Below the pieces are notes generated by a model. That model searched no databases, was not told the origin of the DNA, and saw nothing but the letters and a program-made list of their open reading frames with translations. A stretch of 64,000 bases of DNA from NCBI GenBank assembly GCA_029168955.1, contig JAPDOI010001068.1, positions 1 to 64,000 on the forward strand, given 5' to 3'. This DNA comes from Aplectana chamaeleonis (Eukaryota; Nematoda; Chromadorea; Rhabditida; Cosmocercidae). The translations under genes were made by a program, and so were the position numbers. Within the stretch, counting starts at the first letter, position 1; every line of letters starts with the position of its first letter. Shown in pieces: positions 43,440-54,812 of this stretch.

Positions 43440-44061
43440 TCAATAGTACGCCGTGAAAAACAAAACAGTGCCTCCTAGGGGATTACAAATAAAATAGGCC
43501 GTCTGGAGCACCAATTGAAACAAATAGCTCACAGCTCTGTGTGTGAGAGGTAACTTCTCCGATGCATCTGTCGGCAGTAATAGAGCAGTCTTGTGAAGGT
43601 TTCGGAAGCTGAGCGGAGCCCTCGGCGCGGACTTTGCACCTGAAATTCTAAAAAACTCAACTATTAGAAGAACAGATACCCAAAGAGAGCAGACCTTTCT
43701 TTTTGTCAGGTTTCTTCTTGATTGGTTTACAGGCCCCACACAAAAGGGGGCAGTAGTCATTTAGCATAGAGTCGCATTCGGGTTTTCTCGAATCTTCACA
43801 TGACACAAAATGAGAGTTGTGACAAAAACCTGAAACTTCCCTTCTACAATACCTCAGTAAAAAAGAGGCAGTTTTTTCAAACTTACGCTCGCAATTTCCG
43901 CATGTCTTCTTGCAGTACTCTAGCGCATAGCCAGGACGAACAGTACAGTCATTCGTACTGCAGTATGGGCTTCTGTCAGTGCAATCCTCCTCGATAATTT
44001 CTTCCGCGATGATTGCTTTATAAAATATGACTATCAAGAACATGATTGGACGGGATCGCAT
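43440..44061 (-). CDS. Secreted ShKT (SXC) domain protein
   Basis: The ATG at 44061 starts a signal-peptide-like N-terminus (MFLIVIFYKAIIAEE). The first ShKT domain follows (DCTDRSPYC to CKKTCGNC; C-x6-C-x4-C-x10-C-x3-C-x2-C). An intron of 57 bases at 43830-43886 (GTAAGTTT..AAGTTTCAG, phase 1) leads to a second domain ending CPLLCGAC and a lysine-rich tail (KPIKKKPDKKK). A third exon after AGAATTTCAG (43639) keeps phase 1 and ends in TGA at 43440 without further cysteine pairs. In another frame that exon contains DCSITADRC, which looks like the start of a third ShKT domain. Small secreted ShKT proteins are abundant in parasitic nematodes, with roles from protease regulation to channel blocking; the role here is not inferable. 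Confidence 0.8.
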
Positions 44062-44399
44062 CTGAATGGAATCACGAAATGCTTCGAAATATCGTATGAT
44101 TTCGTAAAATTATCGTAAACTCTATGAAATTGTCATCCGCCTTTAGCGATGTTTGCAACTGGATTAAGTATGTGAACAAGAAAAAATTATGAGACTGGTG
44201 TGATTGCCAACAGAGCTATGGAAGTATTTCTGAAGAAATCGAGTTAGAAGTAGGAGTAAACGACATGCTGCTTCAGCAGATGGCGCCAGCCTAAATTGAT
44301 GAAATGTGGAGATCACCCTGTCCGTGAAGGTAGGGCGATGTTTGGCGCCGCGTGAAGTGCTTCTTATGTCAGCAAAAGTTTCCTTTACTTATGTGTCAG

Positions 44400-44535
44400 C
44401 AAGTGCGTTTCCTCACACGATTGAGTGATTTGAAAGAGAAATATCATTCGCTGCAGGAACTGAGAAAAAAAGATCTCTCTGTTAGAGACGACTCGGTCTC
44501 AGAGGCATCATGCATAGTATCTAGTCCATGGCAAG
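44400..44535 (+). CDS. Internal exon, charged/coiled-coil-like
   Basis: The exon follows ACTTATGTGTCAG, is open in phase 0 and ends at CAAG|GTAAAAAG in phase 1. It encodes a charged helical-looking stretch (RLSDLKEKYHSLQELRKKD). Neighbouring exons are not identified; a MITE occupies 44750-45027. No family recognised. Confidence 0.45.
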
Positions 44536-44749
44536 GTAAAAAGGTGGTAATGCAGTTGCGTATTTTCACTAAACATACTCTAGCCATGGCTTTCTCGATT
44601 TCAAGTTTGCTATTAATCGATAATGATTCATTTAATTTTTGATTATGGTTTTTCTGGTGCCTCTCATTTCTTTCGCGTTATTCTTGCGTGTATCTATAGT
44701 AAATGAATTCGATTATTTGTGTGAAGGGGAAACAAGGCGTTTCTGAATA

Positions 44750-45027
44750 CTGTGCTTCTCTGGGCCAAATTCCGGTCCGCGATTGCGTCTCGACACGCTT
44801 TGCGGCCACGCATCTCGAGTCGGAAGAGTTTCCAGCGCTGCAGCCACCGATCTGTTTACACTAGGTGGGTTTTGGAAACTGGAAACTGAAAAACAAGTTG
44901 GAGAAGAATGTATAAAAGCTTCATCGAGTGGGCTTTGGCGCTGGAAACTCAACCGGCTCGAGCGCGTGCGGGCGCGAAGCGTGTCCAGACGCGATTGCGG
45001 ACCGGAATTCGGCCGAGAGAAGCACAG
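44750..45027. mobile_element. MITE with CTGTGCTTCTCTGGG ends, TA duplication, copy 2
   Basis: Same ends and layout as 11189-11459, flanked by TA (44748-44749, 45028-45029). Frames at 44713-45067 on both strands are artefacts of the palindrome. Confidence 0.92.
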
Positions 45028-45449
45028 TATTTCCGGTTTATTTTCCAGAATCGCGAGCAAAATCTAATTTGTGGGACGTGTGCAGACGCTCAGAACACCC
45101 TAGTCGTCGGCGGAGTTTTCTTTTTTTGCTCCTTTTTTGGACAAAAACTCCGGAAACGTTTAAAAACGCTGTTTTTCACACAGACGCAGTATCAATAAAT
45201 TATTTACTCTGAACGAACTCAAGAATGGTACGAAAAAATTGAGAGAATTAGAAAACCTCGTAACGCAGCGAAAATATTTTCTCAACTGTTCATCGTCGAT
45301 TGATGACAAACTTGAAGCCGAGCCAGCCATGGCTAACATGCCTAGAGAAAAAAACGCATCTGCAAGACCGCTCTTTGTCTCTATCCTAGACGGGTAGAAG
45401 GCCAACCAAGTCTAATTTGTCAAAACGAAGAAAAACTTTGATTTAAAGA

Positions 45450-46250
45450 TGCTTGGTACTGTTACAATACAAGTTTTGTAAAAACGTGGAGCATTTGCCA
45501 AACTTGGCAAAAAAGCGTGCGATGCATGCAACTTTCTGAACGAAGACGTTTTCGATTCTGAAAATGCTATCATATAAACAGCTCCAGTTCCAACATAATA
45601 ATGTGCATTGTGGACCGAAGTTCCCTAAAGTCGCTTTGTTTTCGAGTGAAACTGTTTTGCGGTCGTTTCACAAAACGTCACGCCCGGCAGAGTGCGGCGA
45701 AACTTCTAGTAATTGTACAAGTAACAGAAGAGCAATCTCCATGTTTTCTTCACGAAATAGTTGAAAGTGGGGCTATCTCAAGATCTGTGAAGATTGAATT
45801 CTTGAAATCCTTCATCAAACACGATCAGGAGCTTCCAGAAAAAGTCGGACTTTTGCTGCGAAAGCACCAGACCGATAAATGAAGGATTTCGGAAAGTCAT
45901 TCTGCACAGATCTCGAGGTAACCCCACTTTCATCTAATTCAGGAAGAAAACATAGAGATTGCTCTTCATTTTTCTTGTACCAATATCCACTCGAAATTTC
46001 GACGCATTTTGCCGCTCGCGACGTTTTTTGGAACGACCGCAAAAACAATTTTACTCAAAAACAAAGCTATTTTAAAGGAACATCAGTCCACAATGCATAT
46101 TATTGTGTTGGAATTCTAGCTGTGAAAATGATAGCATTTTCAGAATCCAAAAACGTCTTCGTTCAAAAAAAGTCACATGCATCGGACGCTTTTTTGCCAA
46201 GTTTGGCGAATGCTCCACTTTTTACAAAACTTAGCGCGGAAGTATGGTAC
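45450..46250. mobile_element. Large foldback element, about 800 bp, arms about 350 bp
   Basis: The left arm (GTTTTGTAAAAACGTGGAGC.. TGGCAAAAAAGCGT .. GAACGAAGACGTTTTCGATTCTG ..) is mirrored at 45895-46245. The centre is near 45850. Both arms keep similar open frames on their outward-to-inward strands (45601-45882 plus, 45815-46048 minus), with shared residues such as CFL.E..ESG..SRSV. Confidence 0.85.
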
Positions 46251-46607
46251 CATTCAATGTTGTTATGGAAATTCTGTAGGAATACTTCGATTGATAACGT
46301 TAACAATCGGTGCTAACACACCCGTATTGTCAAACTAATTTTTAATCTCACCTCCTCGAGAACCAGTGGAGGAGGCCTGAAGCTCAGAATTGTAAAAGTC
46401 GAATCTTAAATAAGAGCCGAGTTTCTCTCCCACAGAACGGTTTCTGAAATCAGTGCTCTTATTAAAGAAACGATGCTCTTTCACTTTCATTCTTCTTCTT
46501 TGCAGCCACAAAAAAGTTTTGTTAAGAAAAATTTTCTTCGCTTGGAGAGGGGTTGACGCCGGTTTGCACGGAGGCGATCTTCTCTCCTCCATACCGCAAC
46601 GGCACGA

Positions 46608-46766
46608 ACGTATAGTTTCCGTTATCGACTTAGTCTGACGCATGGACCAGGCGGCTGGCCGTGCAGGTTTGGCGGTCTCACTGGAGAATGGGGTTTCGAT
46701 TCGCGCGAAGTGATCTACCGCCGCAGGCCCATCCATTCATCAGACTGAAATTATTACGCGAACTCT
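46608..46766. mobile_element. Small foldback element (TTAGTCTGACGCATGG type), intact copy
   Basis: CGTATAGTTTCCGTTATCGA..CTTAGTCTGACGCATGG and its inverse bound about 160 bp. The same element at 61784-62419 carries a 476-bp insertion. Confidence 0.8.
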
Positions 46767-46813
46767 ATGCACGACGTCTCGGCAGCTCGCTTTCTTTACC
46801 TCAGTTCAGACTA

Positions 46814-47461
46814 CTCAGATATTTATAGGGAAGTTCCTGAGGACAATAGACCTGATTTGATCGTTATCACTTGGTCGAGGGGAGAGGAGCGAGAGGGCCA
46901 CCCCTGAAGCGGACGTCTCGTCCCTCTCCCCTCGAATTATACACTACGATAAGGCGTTCGGAACAGTAGACTCGGGGGAGAACAAGGGAAGTTTGCTTCA
47001 CGGTCGTTCCCATGGCCCCTCCCCGAGCATGATGAACAAGAAAACAGAGCCGCAGTGCATACGATGATGCAAACGGGCTAGTCGCGAGGTGGTCTCGCAC
47101 TTCACAAGTTGAGGGAGCAGACCTGACACTAAAGGGCGGTGTAAGGTACCTCTGTCCAGCTTACCAGGGCAGATAACAAGCTTCTCTGTAACCTTTCGAC
47201 AATGGTGAATATTGGCCCTAGTCCCGCTTTCGAAGAACAGGAAACTGTTGAAAACGACGAGTTTCGGCCAGCCGACTTTTGATAAATCAATGGCCAATGG
47301 GTGTTGGGTTGCGACAGCTTGGGGAAGACTGGGCGATCGGGAGAACAAGGGGAGACCTGCTGACCGGAGGTCCCTCCGCATCCCCTAGATTCGGGGAAGT
47401 TCCCCAGTTGTATCGAGGAGTTCTTATGTCGTTCTCAGGAACTTCCCCACAAATTTCTGAG
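46814..47461. mobile_element. TIR element, 648 bp, TA duplication (CTCAGA ends)
   Basis: CTCAGATATTTATAGGGAAG..TTCCTGAGGA and its inverse (TCCTCAGG-like..TTTCTGAG) are flanked by TA (46812-46813, 47462-47463). The interior has a GGGGAGAGG palindrome at 46870-46940. The frames at 46867-47381 are artefacts. Confidence 0.85.
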
Positions 47462-47711
47462 TACTGGCGAGTCGCGTTTTCAATCAGTTACGAAATAATC
47501 CCTATTTGTGCTGCGAAAGCAGTAGCTGTTTTTCTTATCAGGTTTTGTCTTGCAGTGTTTGAAATTTTTTCATGTTACTTAATATTTTACGTGTGCCTTC
47601 GGGTACGCCACATTTAATGAATAAAGTATTCTTCAAACAACGATGGTAACGTGGTGGTCAAGCAAATTCCCGGACTTCTAAAATTCCGTACGTTGAACGG
47701 TTTCCAACGGA

Positions 47712-47859
47712 TTGAGAATTGAAGAAGTAGGAAAGATTTTCATCACTTCAAAGCCAACAGTAACCAACATAATGCGACGTTTCGCAACGAGAGAGGTCCT
47801 CACACGGCGAAAATCAGCGGAAGACCGCGAGTCACATATTCCATTCTCAGAAGTTTCTG
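47712..47859 (+). CDS. Tc1-like helix-turn-helix fragment
   Basis: The frame reads LRIEEVGKIFITSKPTVTNI then MRRFATREVLTRRKSAEDR, resembling the N-terminal HTH of Tc1-type transposases (pairing of a recognition helix with RRF....G...RR). It ends at a good donor, CTG|GTAAGG. No TIRs or catalytic domain were found nearby, so it is either a solo remnant or an exon recruited by a host gene. Confidence 0.35.
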
Positions 47860-47861
47860 GT

Positions 47862-48867
47862 AAGGTAACGATCAGCTTGAAATGGGATTATAGGTATATA
47901 CATATTACACATCTTCTTGCTCGAAAGGTTTTAGTTAGTTTACCTTATTTTTCTGCGTTGGTTTCCAATCATGCGTATATGGCTTAGTGTTTCGAATAAG
48001 GATGTATAGCTGAGGCAATTAATCACTCGTTGTGTTATAGAGATGTTGCGAATCCTCTGAGAGAAATGAACGCGGCGGCTCCGCGATAGTGCCGCCGCAT
48101 CTCCGTTAGAGTATTTCATACAATGTTAATTAGAAATGTAATACAATTAGGAGGGCCTGAGAGCAAAAAATACGCACGTGCGGTTCTTGCGTCCTCTGTC
48201 TGATAAGGACAGAGGGTACCGCCGTTTTTGCGTCCAAGGAAATACGGAATGCACCTCAAACTTGGGTAATTGAACCGGCGACATTTTCGTTTAACCACAC
48301 AGGACAGTACAACGTACCCCACGCGGATTCGCGTCCTCGCGGAGCCGGCGCGGTTCCTGCCACGTCGGGGCGAACGAGAGACGTTTCGGCAAAGCTCCGC
48401 CTTCCCGTTTTCCAGAAGAGAAACGGGAGACGTCGGAGGCTGGCGCCGTACTAATCAATCAGCTCGATTGGACCGACAGCGAAATGGATCATTGCGAAAT
48501 TTGTGAAAGATTGCTATCAAATTTCGAACAGTTGCAGCTTTCAATGGTTTCTCTTGTCTCCTGCTATACGAAATGTGCTAAAACCCTTGAAAAAGAATTG
48601 TTCACTTTTTTCTTTCTCTATCATTGGTCAGCCTCATCGAATCGGCCCATCTTTATCTATTTTGGATTTTCCGCTGAAAATAAGAAAATTGGATTACTTT
48701 GGTGAATGTATTTCCGGGCGATATTATTTCAAGGCCTTCTTGAAACATGTTTATCAACATCTGTTGCTCCTTGATGTAAGAAATCATGAAATAAGCGGAA
48801 AGTAATCGAACACCAGGGTGCAGGTCTACGGGGTGTGAAGCACGACAATTTTCCTCGAACTCACCAC
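47862..48867. other. No gene identified
   Basis: 48040-48110 contains a CGCGGCGGC-type hairpin. 48300-48460 is GC-rich with inverted modules (GAGACGTTTC). Frames at 48484-48805 overlap in different registers and are not supported. 48868 is the left end of a hAT-like element (CAGGGGTGTGCACTTACCG). Confidence 0.35.
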
Positions 48868-49287
48868 CAGGGGTGTGCACTTACCGTTTACCGCCTTAAG
48901 CCTAGTTTTGACTGCATCGCTGCTGTTTTTCATCGCAGCGATTTTGCACCCGCTGCTGCAGCGATGTAGCAGCGGCAGCGATTTTGTCCATAGTGCGCCT
49001 CGCGGATGATCCAAGAATTTCAGTCAATCAGTGAAATTAGTAGCTGATAGTCATCAATAACACGTTTCGACTCGTAAACACTGATCTTGTCATGTGAAAG
49101 GGTCAAAGTTCACTAAACGAAACGTGTCATTAGCTGGCAATCGCTCCATCGTTGCCGTAATGGCAGCGATGGAGCGATGATCAGCGACCATTTAGAATCG
49201 CTCTTCAAGCAGCGATGCAGTAAAACATAGGATTTCGTCGCCGCGACCCAGCGATGTAGGACGTTTGCCACGAAGCGATCACAATTG

Positions 49288-51963
49288 CTCTGAAGTTTTC
49301 GATAATGTTACGAGCAGGTTAAAATGCTAAAATCATGTTTCGATGAGCCTTATGAGCTTACAGAAACTTGCAGTTCAGTTATTGTTAGTTACAAACAGCG
49401 CTGTTCGGCAGGCAACCTACTAGACGTTGGAAGCGTGACAAATATTTGCAGGAACAACTAACTGAAATGCTTTTGCAACCTCTTCCTTTACTGATCAGTT
49501 TCATCGTTTTCCACCCTTCACTTTGCTCGTGCGTTACACATCCTTTCTCAATTTTTTTCTTCACTGCTTATCAAATTTCTTGCTAGAAGCCTCTTATTAT
49601 TTGCGCTAATTTCGAGGCGAGGTAGCAAGCACGAGTAAAAAAATAAAGCAGCGTGTTCAGAAGTCGGATTTTGACGGCTTGTGCTACATCCCGTTTATGC
49701 TTTTTCCGTTCAGGTGAACGTGAAAAAAAATGAAAGAAACCCAGGACAAAAAAAGGATAGCAAAATAAGAATCTTTTCTGGAACCCGTGCTAAGTACCTA
49801 AGACATCGGGCGCTCTCAAAATGACTAAATTCTTAGGCTCAATCTCTAGATTGGGGTTATCTGAGATCATTAGTGATACTCTAAAAATGAGCTCCCAGAG
49901 TGTTATGGCCGCCCAAAAATGATTTTGGGATTGATAATCTGGCACATCTGGGTCGATAATCCGTGCGAATGTCTAACAACTTCGAAAAGAATAACAGAAA
50001 AAGCTCTATTGGAAAATTATGTGATGGTTTTCTAACTGATGATATTATATTATACTTATGATATAGTTATTAACTGATGATATTGTTTTATATTAGATAG
50101 ACAATCAGAATATCCTTATCAAAAAAAAATTTCGCATGAAGATTAGAGTTACTACAATACATTTCTTGCACCTTATGGCTATTTTGGTTTCACGGAGTGT
50201 TTTCGGGCCATATTTTAAGCTTTCATGCTTTGCAGAAAGGTTTCGAGTAATTTTCCACGACCTTCTCTTCGTGGCGGACTAACGATGTTTCCAAGTGATA
50301 AAACAACGGCATTAAAAAGGTCGAAGGTTGTTCTTCACTGCCACAAAATCCCCTTTTAGAAGAAGATGATGGAGCAGTCGTAGAATATACGAGGAACAGA
50401 GAGCCGTGCTCACAGCTACAGCCAAGGTTTATTACCAAAGTAGCCGGGGTACACGTCAGCGGATGGAGAAGATGTGAATTGCATGTTCTACAAAATGCTG
50501 CGTAATACCGTAGAAATTACACTTCTAAGCAAACTTCTGCTCTCCTGTGACTGTGTTAATTCAAATGGGCACAAACGGTTAGCATCTGAATGAACAATCT
50601 ATGTACGATGAAGCAATTATTTTCCAAGTCACAGTTTATAACAGCTTTTGGTGACTGAGATGGGTTAATTTTTACAAAGTTGATGCTAGATTAACTGTGG
50701 TTTCTTGAAAAAAAAATTATTTAGTTATTTTGACAAGGCGTGATAAAGAACTCGATTTCGACCTTCAAACAAAGCTCCTTATCACTGCCCGTAAAACTTG
50801 TTCTCTGTAGAAATTTGCATTCGAATAAAGAGTGTGGTAGCAGTAGAGAATGATTACACTATGTAACACGATTTTTGTTCCTGGCTTCTAAGTGTTATAT
50901 TTCAATTGCTTTTGTCCAAAGTATGTAAAATGACTTCATTGAGAACAAACTTCGCCTACACTACAACAGCACGAAGAAAACACGTTTTTTTGGAAAATAG
51001 AAAGATTTCTATTCTTTTTCGGCACTTTGAACAGGTAAAAACAAAAATGCACAATTCATCTTCACGTTTATTCATTATTTTATCAAACAACCGTTCCTTA
51101 GTTTCTTCAGTTTTTGAAAACAAAATCAATACTTTGCAAAATAAATATTGCTGATAAGTGGTTTGTTTGAGTTTACAACTAGCCAAATCGGCGTCTCAAG
51201 TTTATCGCACGAAGAAAAAATTTTAAGAATTAAAGTTTGTGAAAAATTGCTATAGTTGCTCTATTGAAGGAATCCCTTGAGTCCTTGTGGGTGTCATCAT
51301 CCAGTGCGAATAGAAGCCCAAGGTTCTTTCATTCAAGGTAGATTCTAAAGGGATTCTAAAGGAGACGAGTATCGACAGATATAATTAATCACTACTGCTA
51401 TTGCACTATTTATTCAAAAGCAAGCTTCTTAAGATAAAAAAGTTTCACGGAAAGCAATAGAGCCTGGGTCAGTAGGAGAGACCGGAAATAATATTACGCC
51501 TTGCCGAAACAGCCTGAACTGAGAAGAAAAACTTTTTTCAATAACCGCAGTTATTTCTGCATCAAGTGCTCAGTGTGCTCACCTTGGGTGGTGATTTAGT
51601 CAGGTTTCAACATTTTCATGCTCTTATGATCCGGTTTTAACCGCTACCAATACATAGATGCACATGCAAGTAACTATCACGCGGGTGTAACCCCGCGCCC
51701 CGATCGCCCGTTGTCGCAACGCGTACCCGCGGCGCCGCGACCTAATGGCCGCGGCGGAGGGTTCGCATCGCGATCAGTCCATCGCGGCGAGACATTAATA
51801 GTTGGAATCAACATTTTAGAGAAATACAGAAAAGTTCCGAAAATGTTGCGAACACATTAGGGCATGAGGCTGCGCAGCTTTACGATCACGATTTCAACAA
51901 CTTACGGAAGACTTCGGCAAGTTGTTGAAATTAGTGTTCGCAACATTTCTGAATACTTCAGAG
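49288..51963. mobile_element. 2.68-kb insertion with CTCTGAAGT ends
   Basis: The ends CTCTGAAGTTTTCGATAATG and its diverged inverse (CATTTCTGAATACTTCAGAG) are flanked by TG at 49286-49287 and 51964-51965. The empty site is visible at about 62209-62214. The right 130 bp contain a second palindrome (GTTGCGAACAC / GTGTTCGCAAC). No transposase is evident. A 60-codon minus-strand frame at 50223-50410 is the only coding-like part. 51670-51800 is a CpG-rich block. Confidence 0.8.
50223..50438 (-). CDS. Coding-like frame inside the 2.68-kb insertion, uncertain
   Basis: The frame (SSSSKRGFCGSEEQPS, LETSLVRHEEKVVENYSK) ends in TGA at 50223 and has an upstream AG (GGCTGTAG). It might be the last exon of a gene carried by the element. 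No family recognised. Confidence 0.25.
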   Translation of the reverse strand: MVINLGCSCEHGSLFLVYSTTAPSSSSKRGFCGSEEQPSTFLMPLFYHLETSLVRHEEKVVENYSKPFCKA

Positions 51964-52052
51964 TGGAGCGGCTTTCCATTACGCGCGAAGAAAAAGGAAC
52001 AGTTGTCCCTCGCATGGCCGCAGCGACCACTTGCAGTCAAAACTAGGCTTTA

Positions 52053-52938
52053 CTGATTTACCAGGAGTTTTTGTTGAATTTTGGTTTACCCATTTACCGA
52101 CTTGATCTCAAATCTATCGAAATTTTTGCCGATCAAACTTGAGCAACTTTTTTTCGCTAAATCGAACCATTTCTCGCCTTAATTGCATAAATGAATTCTA
52201 TCTCGACCCGCATAAAACCACCTTTTTTCAGCATTCTCACGCTACTGATTTCCGTGTCTTTCTTTCATGGAACTTTTCATGTTTCCTTTTGGTGTTCTAG
52301 CTATTCGCTCTTCAAAAATATATCTTGATGTCTTCATTAGTGCGAATCCATTCTCTTCTATCAGGGCGTATGATTCGAGTCAAATTCATTCCAGCAAAAA
52401 AGTCTACTTTTGTGCATCAGAGAAGCGGAAAGAATGTTCTCCTCACTCGGTTTAAGGCAGGGCTGCGATAAAAATTCCTGAGATTTTTTCTGAAGGAAGA
52501 TCCAGATCTGATCTTTAGTGTAGCGAAAATTTGAAGAGGATTGCTGTGAAGCGTCAAAACTAATTAAAACGTCCTGTTAATTCTGGCATTACACCTTTCT
52601 AAACTGGTACTCCACAACCAAATGGCAAGTTTTCGTGAATGCTACTTGCACTTCAAATGGTAGGTAATGGGCGCAAAAGAGAGGCCGTGGTTCGAAATAG
52701 CTGTGAGCTCTATCGCTCTCAAAAATGAGACCTTTCATATTTTTCTCACCAGTTTCTAGCTGATTTTTCCCAATACAGCTGTTAAGAAGATAAATCAAAA
52801 TGATTCTCTATCCGGCGAACTTAAAACTTCCCACAGCGAACGCGGTCTCAAAAACCAATGAATTATTGAGAATCGAGCATTTTGGGACGTCATTAATTTT
52901 GCATTCTGTTGTTAGCAGTCAGTGATTAAGAGGTCTGT
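52053..52938. other. TTTACC-rich repeat and one small ORF
   Basis: 52053-52110 continues the TTTACC repeat interrupted at 48898. A 62-codon plus frame (52267-52455, MELFMFPFGVLAIRSS) has a hydrophobic start resembling a signal peptide but no other support. The rest is unassigned. Confidence 0.3.
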
Positions 52939-53078
52939 CGGCATGGACACTAGTGGAACTTTGCGTTCCTTTGAAGGTCAGGGCAAATTCGGTGCACCTA
53001 TGTGGTAGCATGTGGCACCGAGTTTGCACCAACCTTCATTAGGGAACACAAAGTATCACTAGGATCCATGCCGATTGT
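52939..53078. mobile_element. GGTTGGCGCAAAC-type foldback MITE, copy 3
   Basis: TTCGGTGCACCTATGTGG and GGCACCGAGTTTGCACCAAC are inverted, and the outer ends GTCGGCATGGA and TCCATGCCGA match the other copies. Confidence 0.8.
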
Positions 53079-53219
53079 ATATATGTGATTCTACACTCGT
53101 CACTTGCATGAAGATTCTTTGAAGATTCTTTTGGTTGCGTGGAATATGAAGAGAACCCCAGATCTAGAAGCTTTACGCAATTTACCGTTTTACCAAAAAA
53201 TTAGAGAATGTTGACCTTC

Positions 53220-53510
53220 AGAAAAATAGCGGCGGGAGATATCGATCCTTTTTAACCCGTAACAGAGCCACCCTACACGCACGATACGCGCGCTCTCAGT
53301 TGCGAGGCGGTTTCCCCACATCCAGAGATTGACGGTACCAGGAATCTGTAAAAAATTTCGCTTTCTGTTCTTTTTTTGCTTTCCGGCCTTTATTGCTCAC
53401 GCATTCTGCGGTACTTCCAAGAAAAATAGGGAAAGAAGGTAAATCGCGCCGGGACCAAGTGGTCTCAGCACGATTATCATCGTGCGGGCCGGAATATGGT
53501 TGCGAGAAGA
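53220..53510. repeat. Solo ends of two MITE families
   Basis: 53220-53320 matches the right end of the 31893/42195 family. 53440-53510 (CGCCGGGACCAAGTGGTCTCAG) matches the centre of the palindrome at 35460. Confidence 0.6.
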
Positions 53511-53569
53511 ACAGTACATAGTTAAAAATATGAATAAAAGCCTGCTACCCGAGAGAGTGTGTCAGTCGA

Positions 53570-54450
53570 GTTTTGTACTTTTTTTTCGGTGAGAAAAGAA
53601 GCAATATGGGAAAGCGAGAAAGCATCGAGCTCTTCGCTTTTTTTCAATGCAAAATTTTCCGTTGTGGGCTATTTGATGTTATAAGAGATCTACCCCCTGG
53701 TGTCAACGCAGTTAACTGCACTAATTTTGCCCTAATTGTTCTTTGCTCAGCGTCGCGTGTTGACCGCGTCGTTTTAAGCTCGTTCCCATCATGGGGGAAA
53801 GGTCGGAAGAACTGATAGCGTTTTGGACCTGGACCGATTTTCGGTTGGATGTTTATCTATTCCAATTACAAGGCTCTGGTATCGTTTCCAAAAATGTTCC
53901 AGATTTAACTTAAAATCCTCCCATGTGGGTTATTTGGGGCGCTTATCACACATCTGTGGTTTATTTGTCGCGTTTCCAAAATTTTCGACTTGATTTCTTC
54001 GAAGATTCCCATCATGGGAAAATTTTATGGCAAATCACGACTTTTGACGATTTCCGGAGTGCTACGATAGATTTGGCTCAAATTGTTTCTCTGAGGGTTA
54101 TTTGGAGTGCTGAGCACGAATCTGAGGCCCGTTTATTGATTTTCGGCAGATTACGGTAGATTACGTATGGGTGTACGGTAGTTCGGTCAAAGTCTCAGAT
54201 TTGACTAAAAGTTTGTATGCGAGGGTTATTCGGGGTGGTGAATACAGATTTACTGTGCCTTTCTCGATTTTCGAAATACTAAGGTAGGTTTTGCCTCCTA
54301 AATGGCATGTTACCTACCGTAATCTACAACAAACGTCAGAACTTCGATAAACGGTCTCCAGATTCGTGTTCAGCACCCTAGACTAGCCCTACGTATAAGC
54401 TTTAAGACGAATCCGAAATTTTTTCAAAACACCCTGAAAATTTCATGGGC
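53570..54450 (+). repeat. Dispersed repeat with GGGTTATTTGGGGTGCTGA motifs
   Basis: 53570-53810 resembles the inverse of 34440-34670 inside a hAT element. GGTTATTTGGGG/GTGCTGA..CGAATCTG recurs near 53926, 54096 and 54220 and, inverted, near 54358; a related copy is at 62934. Open frames across it are not genes. Confidence 0.6.
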
Positions 54451-54812
54451 CGCCACTTACCTTGGTGCCAGGCTTTGACGAACGCGTATAACTTTTTTCG
54501 GAGTGATTTTAGGCAGCTCGGATTCTACGTCAAAAACGGTTCTGGAAAAGTATATTTCATCCGGAATGGACAGGCTGACTAAAAATAGTTTTCTCGGCAC
54601 GATTCACTTTTTTTCAAGCCGATCATCACAGTTTTGCGTGATGCAAGAGCGGTAATCCGCATTTACGGACCGGAAATAAGATCCGAAAATGACAATATGA
54701 GAAGGAAAACAGGGCATGAATCAACAAAAGCTCTGAACTATAAATCAGTGGAAACGATTCACTAGAAAACTGATTGTTGAGTGTTGATAAATTCTAGTAT
54801 TTGTCATAGTGT

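Larger units (their letters stand above)
48899..52049. mobile_element. PIF/Harbinger-like element, 3.15 kb with nested insertion, TTA duplication
   Basis: Ends AGCCTAGTTTTGACTGCATC and its diverged inverse (GCAGTCAAAACTAGGCT) are flanked by TTA (48896-48898, 52050-52052). The left 390 bp and right 85 bp match the uninterrupted copy at 61821-62296; the material between is the insertion at 49288-51963. It is itself inserted in a TTTACCG-rich hAT-like repeat that resumes at 52053. Confidence 0.9.

Noticed and set aside
31110..44061. One giant ShKT gene joining 43.4-44.1 kb with 31.1-32.8 kb
   Set aside because: Phases would allow it, but a separate minus-strand gene lies between and the 44-kb gene already has a plausible stop; not claimed.
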